Below are positions 24,939-34,996 of a DNA stretch of 42,397 bases, in pieces. Both the position numbers and the translations under genes were made by a program. Below the pieces are notes generated by a model. The model was not told the origin of the DNA. It saw only the letters and a list, made by a program, of their open reading frames with translations, and searched no databases. The stretch comes from Clostridiales bacterium (lineage in GTDB: Bacteria > Bacillota > Clostridia > Oscillospirales > Oscillospiraceae): assembly GCA_021205205.1 (NCBI GenBank), contig JAJPXY010000027.1, positions 7,568 to 49,964 of the forward strand. Reading direction: 5' to 3'. Numbering within the stretch: the stretch's first letter is position 1; the number at the start of each line of letters is the position of its first letter.

Positions 24939-24998
24939 CTAATAGCTAAAGGCTAATAGCTGATAATTGCACATTGCTAATTGCTAATTGCTAATTTC
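24939..24998. repeat. AT-rich intergenic short tandem repeat (gctaatt/gctaatag units)
   Basis: ctaatagctaaaggctaatagctgataattgcacattgctaattgctaattgctaatttct. Confidence 0.75.
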
Positions 24999-25051
24999 TA
25001 TCATGCTGAGCAATCATAACAACCAATTCACTCATCTGGGAGGCTGTGAAC

Positions 25052-26227
25052 ATGAAAGAACTGGAACTGAAATACGGCTGTAACCCCAACCAGAAGCCCT
25101 CGAAAATTTATATGGCCGAGGGTGAGCTGCCCGTCACCGTCCTCAACGGCAAGCCCGGCTACATCAACTTTATGGACGCCTTCAACTCCTGGCAGCTGGT
25201 GAAGGAGCTGAAAGAGGCCACTGGTATGCCCTCCGCCGCGTCCTTCAAGCACGTCTCCCCCGCCGGGGCCGCCGTGGGCAAGCCCCTCAGCGACATCGAT
25301 CGGGCCATCTACTTTGTGGATAAGGACGCGGAGATCACCCCCATCGCCGCCGCCTACATCCGCGCCCGTGGCGCCGACCGGCTCTGCTCCTACGGCGACT
25401 GGGCCGCCCTGTCCGACGTCTGCGACGCCGCCACCGCCGCCTACCTGAAAAACGAGGTCTCCGACGGCATCATCGCCCCCGGCTACACCGACGAGGCCCT
25501 GGCCATCCTCAAAACCAAGAAAAAGGGCAACTACAACGTCATCCAAATCGACCCGGATTACGTCCCTAAGTCCCAGGAGCGCCGGGAGATTTTCGGCGTG
25601 GTCTTTGAGCAAGGCCACAACTTCCTGAAAATCGACGAGGAAATGCTGTCCAACATCGTCACCGACAGCAAGGACCTGCCCGAGGCCGCCAAAATCGACC
25701 TGATCGTGGCCCTCATCACCATGAAATACACCCAGTCCAACTCCGTCTGCTACGTAAAGGACGGCCAGACCATCGGCGTGGGCGCGGGCCAGCAGAGCCG
25801 CATCCACTGCACCCGTCTGGCGGGCGACAAGGCCAACAACTGGTGGATGCGCCAGCACCCCAAGGCGCTGGGTCTCCAGTTCGTGGACGGCATCCGCCGC
25901 CCCAACCGGGACAACGCCATCGACGTGTACACCTCCAACGAGTACGAGGACGTGCTGGCCGAGGGCGTGTGGCAGGAGAGCTTCAAGGTCAAGCCCGAGG
26001 TGCTGACCGAGGAGGAGAAAAAAGCCTGGATCGCCCAGATGAGCGACGTATCCTGCGGCTCCGACGCCTTCTTCCCCTTCGGTGACAACGTGGAGCGGGC
26101 CTTCAAGTCCGGCGTGAAGTACATCGCCGAGCCGGGCGGCTCCATCCGGGACGACAACGTCATCGCGGCCTGCAACAGCCACGGCATTACCATGTGCTTC
26201 ACCGGTATCCGGCTGTTCCACCATTGA
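25052..26227 (+). CDS. Stand-alone AICAR transformylase (phosphoribosylaminoimidazolecarboxamide formyltransferase)
   Basis: ELKYGCNPNQKPSKIYM...SAASFKHVSPAGAAVG...TQSNSVCYVKDGQTIGVGAGQQSRIHCTRLAG...DAFFPFGDNVERAFKSGVKYIAEPGGSIRDD; no N-terminal cyclohydrolase (MGS-like) domain; ATG with GGGAGG eight nt upstream. Confidence 0.93.
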   Translation: MKELELKYGCNPNQKPSKIYMAEGELPVTVLNGKPGYINFMDAFNSWQLVKELKEATGMPSAASFKHVSPAGAAVGKPLSDIDRAIYFVDKDAEITPIAAAYIRARGADRLCSYGDWAALSDVCDAATAAYLKNEVSDGIIAPGYTDEALAILKTKKKGNYNVIQIDPDYVPKSQERREIFGVVFEQGHNFLKIDEEMLSNIVTDSKDLPEAAKIDLIVALITMKYTQSNSVCYVKDGQTIGVGAGQQSRIHCTRLAGDKANNWWMRQHPKALGLQFVDGIRRPNRDNAIDVYTSNEYEDVLAEGVWQESFKVKPEVLTEEEKKAWIAQMSDVSCGSDAFFPFGDNVERAFKSGVKYIAEPGGSIRDDNVIAACNSHGITMCFTGIRLFHH

Positions 26228-26232
26228 CCAAT

Positions 26233-26262
26233 TTGGGCAGGGGTACTCCCTTGCCCTTTTTC
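26233..26262 (+). terminator. Intrinsic terminator after the AICARFT gene
   Basis: tGGGCAGGGGtactCCCTTGCCCtttttc. Confidence 0.8.
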
Positions 26263-26270
26263 GGTTTATA

Positions 26271-26545
26271 GGTGACGCCGCACAATTCGGCAAAAGTGGA
26301 TTGCGCAGAAAATTTTCGGCTGCGACTCGCATGGCCTAAAGGCCATAGCTCCCTGCATTTGCGCTAAAGAGGAATCGGCCATTCGGCCAGCGCTTCAGAA
26401 CAAGGCGCAAAAACGCAGGACCAGGAGCGCCGCAGGCGCGGGCGTACCCCTTGAGGGTAATACTTTGTGTATTTCAAGTTTTTTCAACGCAGTTATGGCG
26501 GAAATTTGCCGCAAGACACCGCCGCTCTAATTGTGCGGGGTTACC
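26271..26545. mobile_element. Putative MITE / non-autonomous element with ~17-bp TIRs and TA target-site duplication
   Basis: Left end TA|GGTGACGCCGCACAATT and right end AATTGTGCGGGGTTACC|TA are inverted repeats (2 mismatches in 17 bp); no ORF of note; internal palindromes such as ATGGCC-TAAA-GGCCAT. Confidence 0.65.
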
Positions 26546-26585
26546 TAATAGAAAAAAGGGGCTGTTCACGGTTGGGGAAATTGTG

Positions 26586-26591
26586 TATAAT
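26586..26591 (+). promoter_or_regulatory. Predicted -10 element for the acetyltransferase gene
   Basis: TATAAT about 35 nt before the start codon; -35 box is poor. Confidence 0.5.
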
Positions 26592-26625
26592 GGAAGTACA
26601 AAATAACCACTTTCGGAGGTATGCG

Positions 26626-27234
26626 ATGAACCAAAAGGAACGGATGCTGACGGGCCTGCCCTACCGGGCTGATTTTGATGGGTTGCCGGAGGAACGGGAC
26701 GCCTGCAAGCGGAAAATCTTCGCCTACAACCAGACGCCGCCCTGGGAACACGAGGCGCTCTCCACCCAGCTGCGTGAACTGCTGGGGAAGGTCGGTGAGG
26801 GGTCGTGCATTGAGCCGCCCTTCCACTGTGACTACGGCTGGAACATCGAGCTGGGCAGCGGCTGCTTCATCAACTATAACCTGACCATTCTGGACGTGGG
26901 CAAGGTGACCATCGGGGACAGCTGTCTGTTTGCCCCCAACGTGTCCATTTACACCGCGGGGCACCCCATTCACCCGGACAGCCGCCTCTCCTACTATGAG
27001 TACGGCATCCCCATCACCATCGGCAACCGCGTCTGGCTGGGCGGCAACGTGGTGGTGCTCCCCGGCGTGACCATCGGGGACGACGCGGTCATCGGCGCGG
27101 GCAGCGTAGTCACAAAGGACATCCCGGCGGGCTGGATCGCGGCGGGGAACCCCTGTAAGCTCATCCGGCAAATCACCGAGGCCGACCGTGACTATTATTT
27201 CAAAGACCGCAAATTCGACGTGACGGACTACTGA
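26626..27234 (+). CDS. Sugar O-acetyltransferase (maltose/galactoside acetyltransferase type, left-handed beta helix)
   Basis: KERMLTGLPYRADFDGLPEERDACKRKIFAYNQTPPWEHE...; hexapeptide repeats IGNRVWLGGNVVVLPGVTIGDDAVIGAGSVVTKDIPAGWIAAGNPCKLIRQI. Confidence 0.93.
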   Translation: MNQKERMLTGLPYRADFDGLPEERDACKRKIFAYNQTPPWEHEALSTQLRELLGKVGEGSCIEPPFHCDYGWNIELGSGCFINYNLTILDVGKVTIGDSCLFAPNVSIYTAGHPIHPDSRLSYYEYGIPITIGNRVWLGGNVVVLPGVTIGDDAVIGAGSVVTKDIPAGWIAAGNPCKLIRQITEADRDYYFKDRKFDVTDY

Positions 27235-27247
27235 CGAGGGCAATACT

Positions 27248-27736
27248 ATGGCCAGACGAGACAAAATCAACTATTACCTGGACCTGGCGGACGTGGTCTC
27301 CAAGCGGGGGACTTGTCTGCGCCGCCGCTACGGAGCGGTCATCGTCAAAAACGACGAGGTCATCTCCACCGGCTATGTGGGAGCGCCCCGTGGGCGGAAA
27401 AACTGCACCGATTTGGGCTATTGCATCCGGGAGCAGCTGAAAATCCCCCGTGGGGAGCGGTACGAGCTGTGCCGCAGCGTCCATGCCGAGCAGAACGCCA
27501 TCATCAGCGCCGAGCGCAACAAGATGATCGGCGCGACTATGTACCTGACCGGCCGGGAGGCCGTCACCGGGGAGTATATCAAGAACTCCAACAGCTGTTC
27601 CTTGTGCAAGCGGTTTATCATCAACGCGGGCATCAAAAACGTCTTTATCCGGGACACCGAGGACGAGTACCGGGAGATCACGGTGCAGGACTGGATCGAC
27701 AACGATGAATCCCTGGAGGGGACGTTCGGGTACTAA
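27248..27736 (+). CDS. dCMP/cytidine deaminase family protein
   Basis: HAEQNAII zinc motif, then CSLCKRFIINAGIKNVFI; TCLRRRYGAVIVKNDEVISTGYVGAPRG. Confidence 0.92.
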   Translation: MARRDKINYYLDLADVVSKRGTCLRRRYGAVIVKNDEVISTGYVGAPRGRKNCTDLGYCIREQLKIPRGERYELCRSVHAEQNAIISAERNKMIGATMYLTGREAVTGEYIKNSNSCSLCKRFIINAGIKNVFIRDTEDEYREITVQDWIDNDESLEGTFGY

Positions 27737-27772
27737 AATGAACGTGTATCAAAAAAACAGGAGTGTTTTCAA

Positions 27773-29035
27773 ATGAAAGTATTAGTAGTCGGCGGCGGTG
27801 GCCGCGAACACGCCATCTGCTGGAAGCTGGCCCAGTCCCCCAAGGTGACGGAGCTTTACTGCGCCCCCGGCAACGCGGGCATTTCCTCTGTGGCCACCTG
27901 CGTCCCCATCGGGGCAACCGACGTGGACGCCATGGTGCAGTGGGCAAAAGAGAACCAGATGGATTTCGTCATGGTGGCCCCGGACGATCCCCTGGCCCTG
28001 GGCATGGTGGACGCCATGGAGGCGTCCGGGCTGAAAGCCTTCGGCCCCCACAAAAACGCCGCCATCATCGAGGCGTCCAAGGCGTTCTCCAAGGAGCTGA
28101 TGGCCAAGTACCACATCCCCACCGCCCAGTACCAGACCTTCACCGACGAGGCGGAGGCCCTGGCCTACATCGACCAGCAGGGCGCGCCCATCGTGGTCAA
28201 GGCCGACGGCCTGGCCCTGGGCAAGGGCGTCACCGTGGCCGCCACGGTGGAGGAGGCCAAGCAGGCCGTCCGGGACATGATGGAAGGCGGCAAGTTCGGC
28301 GCGTCTGGCTCCACGGTGGTCATCGAGGAGTGCATGACCGGCCCGGAGGTGACGGTACTGGCCTTCGCCGACGGGGAGCACGTGGTCCCCATGCTCTCCT
28401 CCCAGGACCACAAGCGGGCCTATGACGGCAACGAAGGCCCCAACACCGGCGGGATGGGCGCATTTGCCCCCTCCCCCAACTACACCCTGGAAATCGCCGA
28501 GCAGTGTATGCGGGAGATCTTCGCTCCCACCATGGCCGCCATGAAGGCGGAGGGCCGTCCCTTCAAGGGCGTACTCTACTTCGGCCTGATGCTGACCCCC
28601 ACCGGCCCCAAGGCGGTGGAGTACAACGCCCGCTTCGGCGACCCGGAGACCCAGCCTCTGCTTTACCAGCTGGACACCGACCTGTTTGACATCTTCAACG
28701 CCTGCGTAGACGGCACCCTGGACCAAATCGACATCCAGTGGAAGGACGGCGCGGCCTGCTGCCTGGTGCTGGCCTCCGGCGGCTACCCTCTCAGCTACGA
28801 GAAGGGCCACGTCATCTCTGGCCTGGACCAGGTGAAGGACGCCTTTGTGTTCCACGCGGGCACCAAGTTCGGCCCCAACGGAGAGTACCTGACCAACGGC
28901 GGACGGGTGCTGGGCGTCACCTCCCGGGGCGCGACCCTGGCCGAGGCGGTGGACAACGCCTACGCCGCCGCAAAGCCCATTACCTGGAAGGATATGCACT
29001 TCCGCACCGACATCGGCAAGGTGTGGGTGGAGTAA
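27773..29035 (+). CDS. purD: Phosphoribosylamine-glycine ligase
   Basis: MKVLVVGGGGREHAICWKLAQSPKVTELYCAPGNAGI...IVVKADGLALGKGVTVA...EYNARFGDPETQPLL. Confidence 0.97.
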   Translation: MKVLVVGGGGREHAICWKLAQSPKVTELYCAPGNAGISSVATCVPIGATDVDAMVQWAKENQMDFVMVAPDDPLALGMVDAMEASGLKAFGPHKNAAIIEASKAFSKELMAKYHIPTAQYQTFTDEAEALAYIDQQGAPIVVKADGLALGKGVTVAATVEEAKQAVRDMMEGGKFGASGSTVVIEECMTGPEVTVLAFADGEHVVPMLSSQDHKRAYDGNEGPNTGGMGAFAPSPNYTLEIAEQCMREIFAPTMAAMKAEGRPFKGVLYFGLMLTPTGPKAVEYNARFGDPETQPLLYQLDTDLFDIFNACVDGTLDQIDIQWKDGAACCLVLASGGYPLSYEKGHVISGLDQVKDAFVFHAGTKFGPNGEYLTNGGRVLGVTSRGATLAEAVDNAYAAAKPITWKDMHFRTDIGKVWVE

Positions 29036-29054
29036 AGCCCTAAAACGCGAAAAT

Positions 29055-29086
29055 ATCCCTCCAACCGCAGCTGCGGTTGGAGGGAT
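29055..29086. terminator. Bidirectional terminator: perfect 32-bp palindrome between convergent purD and S51 peptidase
   Basis: ATCCCTCCAACCGCAG|CTGCGGTTGGAGGGAT. Confidence 0.85.
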
Positions 29087-29094
29087 TTGGCTTT

Positions 29095-29751
29095 TCAGTT
29101 CGCTTTTTCCGGCAGAAACAGCCGCACCCGGCCCATGGGCGTGACACAGTCTCCCTGCACCAGCAGGCCGCCGTCGTTGTACATGGCAAAGACGGGTTTC
29201 CCCCGCTCCCGGCGAACCCGGTCGATGCTGGCGTGCTGGAGGTCGGTCTCCCGGTAGTGGACCTCGATGTAAAACCGGTCCAGCATATCCATGCCGGATT
29301 GGTAGACGAAGCTGGGATAGTCCTCGTCCGGGGTGATGTGGTAGCGCTTCATCTGCACCATGGCCCCAGCGCTGCACCCCATGACGACGCCGTCGAACTG
29401 CTCGACCAGCTCTGTCAGCTTCCACCGGCGCAGCCGGTACATCATGTGGTCGGGCCAGCCGCCGGTGAAGAACAGGATGTCACTGTCCTGCATTTTCCGC
29501 CGGGCGGATTGAGGGGTGTCCCGGAACCAGTTGACCAGTTCCGCCTGCTCCGGGCCGATACCGTAGTGGGCGAAAGCCGGGAGCAGGTCCTGTCGGTGGC
29601 CCTCGGTGGCAGCTTGGACCTCGTCCATGCCAGCGTTAAAGGAAAGGGCCACCACCGTGGCCCGCATATCGGGCTTCAAAATCCGTTCCAGCCACGTTGC
29701 CGCCCACGGCTCCTGAAAGGCGTAGGTGTTCAGCAAAACGTTGGCCCTCAT
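29095..29751 (-). CDS. Peptidase S51 (dipeptidase E-like, class I glutamine amidotransferase-like fold)
   Basis: ILFFTGGWPDHMMYRLRRWKLTELVEQFDGVVMGCSAGAMVQMKRY (nucleophile-elbow GCSAGAM); ATG at 29751 has GGGAG eight nt upstream. Confidence 0.8.
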   Translation of the reverse strand: MRANVLLNTYAFQEPWAATWLERILKPDMRATVVALSFNAGMDEVQAATEGHRQDLLPAFAHYGIGPEQAELVNWFRDTPQSARRKMQDSDILFFTGGWPDHMMYRLRRWKLTELVEQFDGVVMGCSAGAMVQMKRYHITPDEDYPSFVYQSGMDMLDRFYIEVHYRETDLQHASIDRVRRERGKPVFAMYNDGGLLVQGDCVTPMGRVRLFLPEKAN

Positions 29752-29777
29752 GCTATACACTCCCTTCTTTTGCGAAA

Positions 29778-29812
29778 ACAGGCCCCTTTCCGCGCGGGAA
29801 AAGGGCCTGTCG
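29778..29812 (-). terminator. Intrinsic terminator downstream of engB
   Basis: Minus strand ACAGGCCCTTTTCCCGCGCGGAAAGGGGCCTGTTTTCG. Confidence 0.7.
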
Positions 29813-29821
29813 AGATAGGAA

Positions 29822-30406
29822 TTACTTCGCCAGACAACCCAGGACGATGCTCAGCAGCTCCTGCTTGCCCGTCCCCTTCTCCGCAGAGAAGGCCACCAGC
29901 GGCACATCGTCCGCCAATTCCAGCGTCTCCCGGATGCGGGCCAGGTTGGGTTCCACCTCGGACTTTTTCAGCTTGTCCAGCTTGTTGGCCACCACCGCGA
30001 AGGGACAGCCAGTGTCCTTGAACCACTGGGCCATGGTGCAGTCATCGGCGGTGGGCTTGTGCCGGGCGTCCACGATGAGCAGGCCCAGCGTGATCTGCTG
30101 GTCGGCGAAATACGCCTCCATCAGCTGGCCCCAGCGGTCACGCTCTGCCTTGGAGACCTTGGCGTAGCCGTAACCGGACAGGTCCACCAGATAAAAGCTG
30201 TTGTCGATGAGAAAATAGTTCACCTGGCGGGTTTTTCTCGGGGAATTGCCCACCCGGGCCAGGTTTTTGCGGTCCAGCAGCCGGTTGATGACCGAGGACT
30301 TACCCACATTGGAGCGCCCCGCCATGGCGATCTGCGCCCGCCCGTCGTGGAGGAAGTCCCCAGCCTTGGCAGCGGAACGCACATATTCCGCATTGTGAAG
30401 ATTCAT
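29822..30406 (-). CDS. engB: Ribosome biogenesis GTP-binding protein YihA/YsxC
   Basis: IAMAGRSNVGKSSVINRLL...TRQVNYFLIDNSFYLVDLSGYGYAKVSK...VANKLDKLKKSE. Confidence 0.96.
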   Translation of the reverse strand: MNLHNAEYVRSAAKAGDFLHDGRAQIAMAGRSNVGKSSVINRLLDRKNLARVGNSPRKTRQVNYFLIDNSFYLVDLSGYGYAKVSKAERDRWGQLMEAYFADQQITLGLLIVDARHKPTADDCTMAQWFKDTGCPFAVVANKLDKLKKSEVEPNLARIRETLELADDVPLVAFSAEKGTGKQELLSIVLGCLAK

Positions 30407-30413
30407 GGTTCCC

Positions 30414-32858
30414 TCACTGTTGAATGGTCAGGCCCTGTTCCGGCCCGTTGTGGTCCACAGGGAGCAGAGGGTTTTCCAGCTTCTGCTCCTCCGCCTTGCC
30501 GGTGGGCATGGAGATTAGTGCCTCGGCCAGCACCGCGTCCACCTGGGCGGCGGTGACAAAGCGCAGCGCCCCGGCCACGGTGGGGTCGATCTCCTCCAGG
30601 TCCTTCTCGTTGTCCCGGGGAATGATGACGGTTTTCATGCCGGCCCGGTAGGCCGCCACGGTCTTTTCCCGCAGGCCGCCGATGGGCAGCACCCGGCCCC
30701 GCAGCGTCACCTCGCCGGTCATGGCTACATCCGGCTTCACCGGCGTATTGGTCAGGGCGGAGACGATGGCTGTGGTGATGGTGACTCCGGCGGAGGGCCC
30801 GTCCTTGGGGACGGCCCCCTCGGGGAAGTGGATGTGGATGTCCCGGTCCTTATAGAAGTCGGCGGGGACGCCCAGCCGGTCCGCCGCAGAGCGGATATAG
30901 GAGATGGCGGAGTGACAGGACTCCTGCATGACGCTGCCCAGGTTGCCGGTAGGCTCTACCTTGCCGGTGCCGGGCAGCACGTTGACCTCCACCTCCAGCA
31001 TTTCGCCACCCACCGAGGTCCAGGCCAGGCCGTTGACGACCCCCACCTGGGGGGTGCGGTCGTACCGCTCCCGGTGGTACTTGCGGACGCCCAGGAAGCT
31101 ACCCAGGTTGTCCCCGTTGACGGTGACCCGCTTGGTCTCGCCACTGACCAACTGCATGGCCGCCCGGCGGCACAGCCGGGCCAGCTCCCGTTCCAGCTGG
31201 CGCACGCCGGACTCCATGGTGTACCCGGCGATGATTTCGCGAATGGCGTCGTCCGTGACCCGGAAGTTCCGACCGTTGACACCGTGGCGCTTCATCTCCT
31301 TGGGGAGCAGGTGGCGGCGGGCGATTTGCAGCTTTTCCTCGTCGGTGTAGGAGGACAGCTCGATGACCTCCATCCGGTCCCGCAGCGGGGGCGGCACCGC
31401 CCCCAGGTCGTTGGCGGTGGTGATGAACAGCACGTCGGACAGGTCAAAGGGCAGCTCCAGGAAGTTGTCCCGGAAGGTGGCGTTCTGTTCGGCGTCCAGC
31501 ACCTCCAGCAACGCGGAGGCGGGGTCGCCCTTGTAGTCGCTGCCCAGCTTGTCCACCTCGTCCAGCAGGATCAGCGGGTTGGAACTGCCCGCCTTCTCAA
31601 TGGCTTTGATAATCTGGCCGGGCATGGCCCCGATATAGGTCTTGCGGTGGCCGCGAATTTCCGCCTCGTCGTGGATACCGCCCAGGGAGATACGGGCCAT
31701 CTTCCGGTTCATGGCCTTGGCCAGGGACGCGGCGATGGAGGTCTTGCCCACGCCGGGAGGCCCCGCCAGACAGATGATCTGCCCCCGCAGGTCCGGGGCC
31801 AGCTTGCGCACGGCGATGAACTCCAGAATACGCTCCTTGACCTTTTCCATGCCGTAGTGGTCGGCGTCCAGCACCTTCCGGGCCGCGTCCACGTTGACCC
31901 GCTCTTTTGTGCGCTTGTTCCAGGGCAGGTCCAGGCACACGTCCAGATAGTTGCGGATGACCGCCCCCTCGGCGGAGCCGAAGGGCTGCTTCGCCAGCCG
32001 TTTCAGCTCTTTGTTGAGCTTCTCCTCCACCTCCTGGGGCAGATGGGCCTGGGCGATTTTGTCGGCGTACTCCTGGAGGTCGCTGTCGCCCTCCTCGCCC
32101 TCGCCCAGTTCGCCCTGGATGACCTTCATCTGCTCCCGGAGATAGTAGTCCTTCTGGACCTGGTTCATATGCTCCTGCATTTTGTCGTCCAGGTCGTGCT
32201 CCAGCTCCAGCACCTCGCCCTCCCGCTTGAGGATGGCGTTCAGCTTCTCCAGGCGGCGGAGGGGCCGCACCTCGGCCAGAATGTCCTGTTTGTCCTCGCT
32301 GCGGATAGCGATGTTCTGGGCAATGAAGTCCGCCAGATAGGCCGGGTCCCGGCTGGAGATGACCGTCAGCAGCACCTCGGGGGCCATTTTGGGGGCCAGC
32401 TCCGCGTAGTGCTCAAAGAGCGCATAGGTCTGGCGCAGCACCGCTTCGCTGCGCAGGGTACCGGAGACGGTGATGTTGGGAATTTTCTCCACAGCGGCCA
32501 CCAGGTAGGGCTTGGTCTCCCGCAGCTCCACCAGCCTGGCCCGGGACAGGCCCTCCACCATGATGCGCACGTTGTCCCCCGGCAGACGGAGCATCTGCCG
32601 GACGGCTACGATGGTGCCCATGCCATACAGGTCCTCCAGCTCCGGTTCTTCCACGGACAGGTCCTTCTGGGTCACCAGGAAGATGGTGTCCCCGTCCTCC
32701 ATGGCAGCGTTCAGCGCCCGGATGGACGCCTCCCGGCCCACATCAAAGTGGACGGTCATGCTGGGAAAAATCGTCAGCCCCCGCAGGGCCATGGCGGGCA
32801 TTTCTGTTGTGTTGGTGACAGGTTCGGAAAGCAGTTCTTCGTTCATGTTTTCACTCAT
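30414..32858 (-). CDS. lon: ATP-dependent protease Lon
   Basis: [51 protein letters not shown]...; catalytic [11 protein letters not shown]. Confidence 0.98.
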   Translation of the reverse strand: MSENMNEELLSEPVTNTTEMPAMALRGLTIFPSMTVHFDVGREASIRALNAAMEDGDTIFLVTQKDLSVEEPELEDLYGMGTIVAVRQMLRLPGDNVRIMVEGLSRARLVELRETKPYLVAAVEKIPNITVSGTLRSEAVLRQTYALFEHYAELAPKMAPEVLLTVISSRDPAYLADFIAQNIAIRSEDKQDILAEVRPLRRLEKLNAILKREGEVLELEHDLDDKMQEHMNQVQKDYYLREQMKVIQGELGEGEEGDSDLQEYADKIAQAHLPQEVEEKLNKELKRLAKQPFGSAEGAVIRNYLDVCLDLPWNKRTKERVNVDAARKVLDADHYGMEKVKERILEFIAVRKLAPDLRGQIICLAGPPGVGKTSIAASLAKAMNRKMARISLGGIHDEAEIRGHRKTYIGAMPGQIIKAIEKAGSSNPLILLDEVDKLGSDYKGDPASALLEVLDAEQNATFRDNFLELPFDLSDVLFITTANDLGAVPPPLRDRMEVIELSSYTDEEKLQIARRHLLPKEMKRHGVNGRNFRVTDDAIREIIAGYTMESGVRQLERELARLCRRAAMQLVSGETKRVTVNGDNLGSFLGVRKYHRERYDRTPQVGVVNGLAWTSVGGEMLEVEVNVLPGTGKVEPTGNLGSVMQESCHSAISYIRSAADRLGVPADFYKDRDIHIHFPEGAVPKDGPSAGVTITTAIVSALTNTPVKPDVAMTGEVTLRGRVLPIGGLREKTVAAYRAGMKTVIIPRDNEKDLEEIDPTVAGALRFVTAAQVDAVLAEALISMPTGKAEEQKLENPLLPVDHNGPEQGLTIQQ

Positions 32859-32987
32859 GATTCAGATTCCTTCTGTAAAAGAGAAACGCGCAGAGGCACA
32901 GAGCGAATCCGCCCAGGCCCCTGCACAGAGCTTCTCCTGGGCGGCGCCGCCCTGGGGTTTGGTTTTTGGCTGCTCAACCGCCGTTCA

Positions 32988-34322
32988 TCAGGATGCGTTG
33001 CCCCGGCGGCGCTTTTTGGCCTCCTGAGAGGCCGAGGACGCCGTGCGGCGGGGCGGGATGCGGCGGGTCTGGCTGGGGTCCCGCTGAATCAGCGGCTCCC
33101 CGGTGTGCCGGACGCAGTCGGCGGTGATGGTCACCTTGGTAATGGTGGGGTCGGAGGGGACCATGTACATCAGCTCGTTCATGGTGTCCTCCACCACGGC
33201 CCGCAAGCCGCGCGCGCCGATGCCCCGGTCCTGGGCGGCCTCCGCGATGACCTCCAGCGCCTCCGGCTGGAACTCCAGCTGGACCTGGTCGTACTCCATC
33301 AGCTTCTGGTATTGCTTGACCAGGGCGTTCTTAGGCTGGGTCAAAATCTGCACCAGCTGGTCCCGGTCCAGGGCGCTGAGGGTGGTGATGACCGGCAGAC
33401 GGCCAATCAACTCGGGAATGAGGCCGAACTTCAACAGGTCATGAGGCTGTAACTCCTTCAACAGGGAGGTGGCCTGCTTCTCCTTCTTGCTCAGCAGCTC
33501 GCCGCCGAAGCCGATGCTGGTGCGGTCGGTGCGCTCCTCGATGATCTTCTCGATGCCGTCGAAGGCGCCGCCGCAGATAAAGAGGATGTTGGTGGTATCC
33601 ACCTGGATGAACTCCTGATGAGGGTGCTTGCGCCCGCCCTGGGGCGGCACATTGGCAACGGTCCCCTCCAGGATTTTCAACAGCGCCTGCTGGACGCCCT
33701 CGCCGGAAACGTCCCGGGTGATGGAGGTGTTCTCGCTCTTGCGGGCGATTTTGTCGATCTCGTCCACATAGATGATGCCCCGCTCGGCCAACTCCACGTC
33801 GTAGTCGGCGGCCTGCACCAGGCGCAGCAGGATGTTCTCCACGTCGTCGCCCACATAGCCCGCCTCGGTCAGGGTGGTGGCGTCGGCGATGGCGAAGGGG
33901 ACCTTCATCGTCTTGGCCAGCGTCTGGGCAAAGAGGGTCTTGCCGCAGCCAGTCGGCCCCAGCAGCAGGATGTTGGACTTTTGCAGCTCTACGCCGTTGT
34001 CCTCCTTCATCCCGTAGCGGATGCGCTTATAGTGGTTATAGACCGCCACGGACAGGGTGACCTTGGCGTCCTCCTGGCCGATGACGTACTGGTCCAGCAC
34101 GGCGCGGATCTCCTGGGGCGTGGGCAGTTCATCCAGAAAATCGTCCCCCACGCCCTCCGGCTCGTAGTAGTCGCCCATAGTGTCGTCCAGAATGCTGTTG
34201 CACAGGCCGACGCACTCGTTGCAGATATACACGCCCGGACCGGCGATGATCCGCCGGACCTTATCCTGGCTTTTGCCGCAGAAGGAGCAGCGAATGGCGT
34301 GCTTGTCGTCGTTTTTCGCCAT
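32988..34322 (-). CDS. clpX: ATP-dependent Clp protease ATP-binding subunit ClpX
   Basis: N-terminal C4 zinc finger [50 protein letters not shown]. Confidence 0.98.
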   Translation of the reverse strand: MAKNDDKHAIRCSFCGKSQDKVRRIIAGPGVYICNECVGLCNSILDDTMGDYYEPEGVGDDFLDELPTPQEIRAVLDQYVIGQEDAKVTLSVAVYNHYKRIRYGMKEDNGVELQKSNILLLGPTGCGKTLFAQTLAKTMKVPFAIADATTLTEAGYVGDDVENILLRLVQAADYDVELAERGIIYVDEIDKIARKSENTSITRDVSGEGVQQALLKILEGTVANVPPQGGRKHPHQEFIQVDTTNILFICGGAFDGIEKIIEERTDRTSIGFGGELLSKKEKQATSLLKELQPHDLLKFGLIPELIGRLPVITTLSALDRDQLVQILTQPKNALVKQYQKLMEYDQVQLEFQPEALEVIAEAAQDRGIGARGLRAVVEDTMNELMYMVPSDPTITKVTITADCVRHTGEPLIQRDPSQTRRIPPRRTASSASQEAKKRRRGNAS

Positions 34323-34394
34323 ACTTGCTAGTTTCCTTTCCCTTTTTCGGTGGGGGAGCAGGGGCCGCGCGGCCTCCCCTCCCCCATTCAGGGC

Positions 34395-34976
34395 TTACCG
34401 GTTATAGATGACCTGGTCGATCAGGCCGTACTCTTTGGCCTCCTCGGCGGTCAGCCAGTGGTCCCGCTCGGTCTCGGCCTTGATGGTCTCCACCGGCTTG
34501 CCAGTGTTGGCCGCCAGGATGCTGTTCAGGTTCTGCTTGATTTTCAGGAAATGCTCCACGTCGATCTCCATGTCCGTGACCTTGCCCTGGGTGCCAGCGG
34601 AAGGCTGGTGGATCATAATCTCAGAGTTGGGCAGGGCGATGCGCTTACCCTTGGTCCCGCTGGAGAGCAGGAAGGCCCCCATGCTGGCGGCCATGCCGCT
34701 GCAAATGGTCTGCACATCGCACTTGATATACTGCATGGTGTCGTAAATGGCCATGCCTGCCGTCACACTGCCGCCAGGGCTGTTAATGTAAAGCTGGATG
34801 TCCTTGTCGGGGTCCTGGGCCTCCAGATAGAGCAGCTCCGCCTGGATGACCTGGGCCTGGGAGTCGTCCACCTCACCGGCCAGAAAGACAATACGGTCGT
34901 TCAGCAGCCGGGAAAAGATGTCGTAGGAACGCTCTCCACGGTTGGTCTGTTCCACTACATAAGGTACTAAGCTCAT
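34395..34976 (-). CDS. clpP: ATP-dependent Clp protease proteolytic subunit
   Basis: [34 protein letters not shown]...[16 protein letters not shown]...[12 protein letters not shown]. Confidence 0.98.
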   Translation of the reverse strand: MSLVPYVVEQTNRGERSYDIFSRLLNDRIVFLAGEVDDSQAQVIQAELLYLEAQDPDKDIQLYINSPGGSVTAGMAIYDTMQYIKCDVQTICSGMAASMGAFLLSSGTKGKRIALPNSEIMIHQPSAGTQGKVTDMEIDVEHFLKIKQNLNSILAANTGKPVETIKAETERDHWLTAEEAKEYGLIDQVIYNR

Positions 34977-34996
34977 GAGATACTCCTTTGCTTGGT

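Noticed and set aside
24939-24998. CRISPR array
   Set aside because: Units are 7-11 nt with no spacers and no cas genes in the window.
18788-29035. purine island as a novel system
   Set aside because: Most genes are standard de novo purine biosynthesis; only the PurO/AICARFT split, the leader and the DUF1796 insertion were kept as findings.
27782-29425. 547-aa minus-strand ORF
   Set aside because: Antisense of purD and out of frame with the S51 peptidase.
30828-33452. 874-aa plus-strand ORF
   Set aside because: Shadow ORF antisense to lon and clpX; biased Val/Gly/His composition typical of antisense of GC-rich genes.
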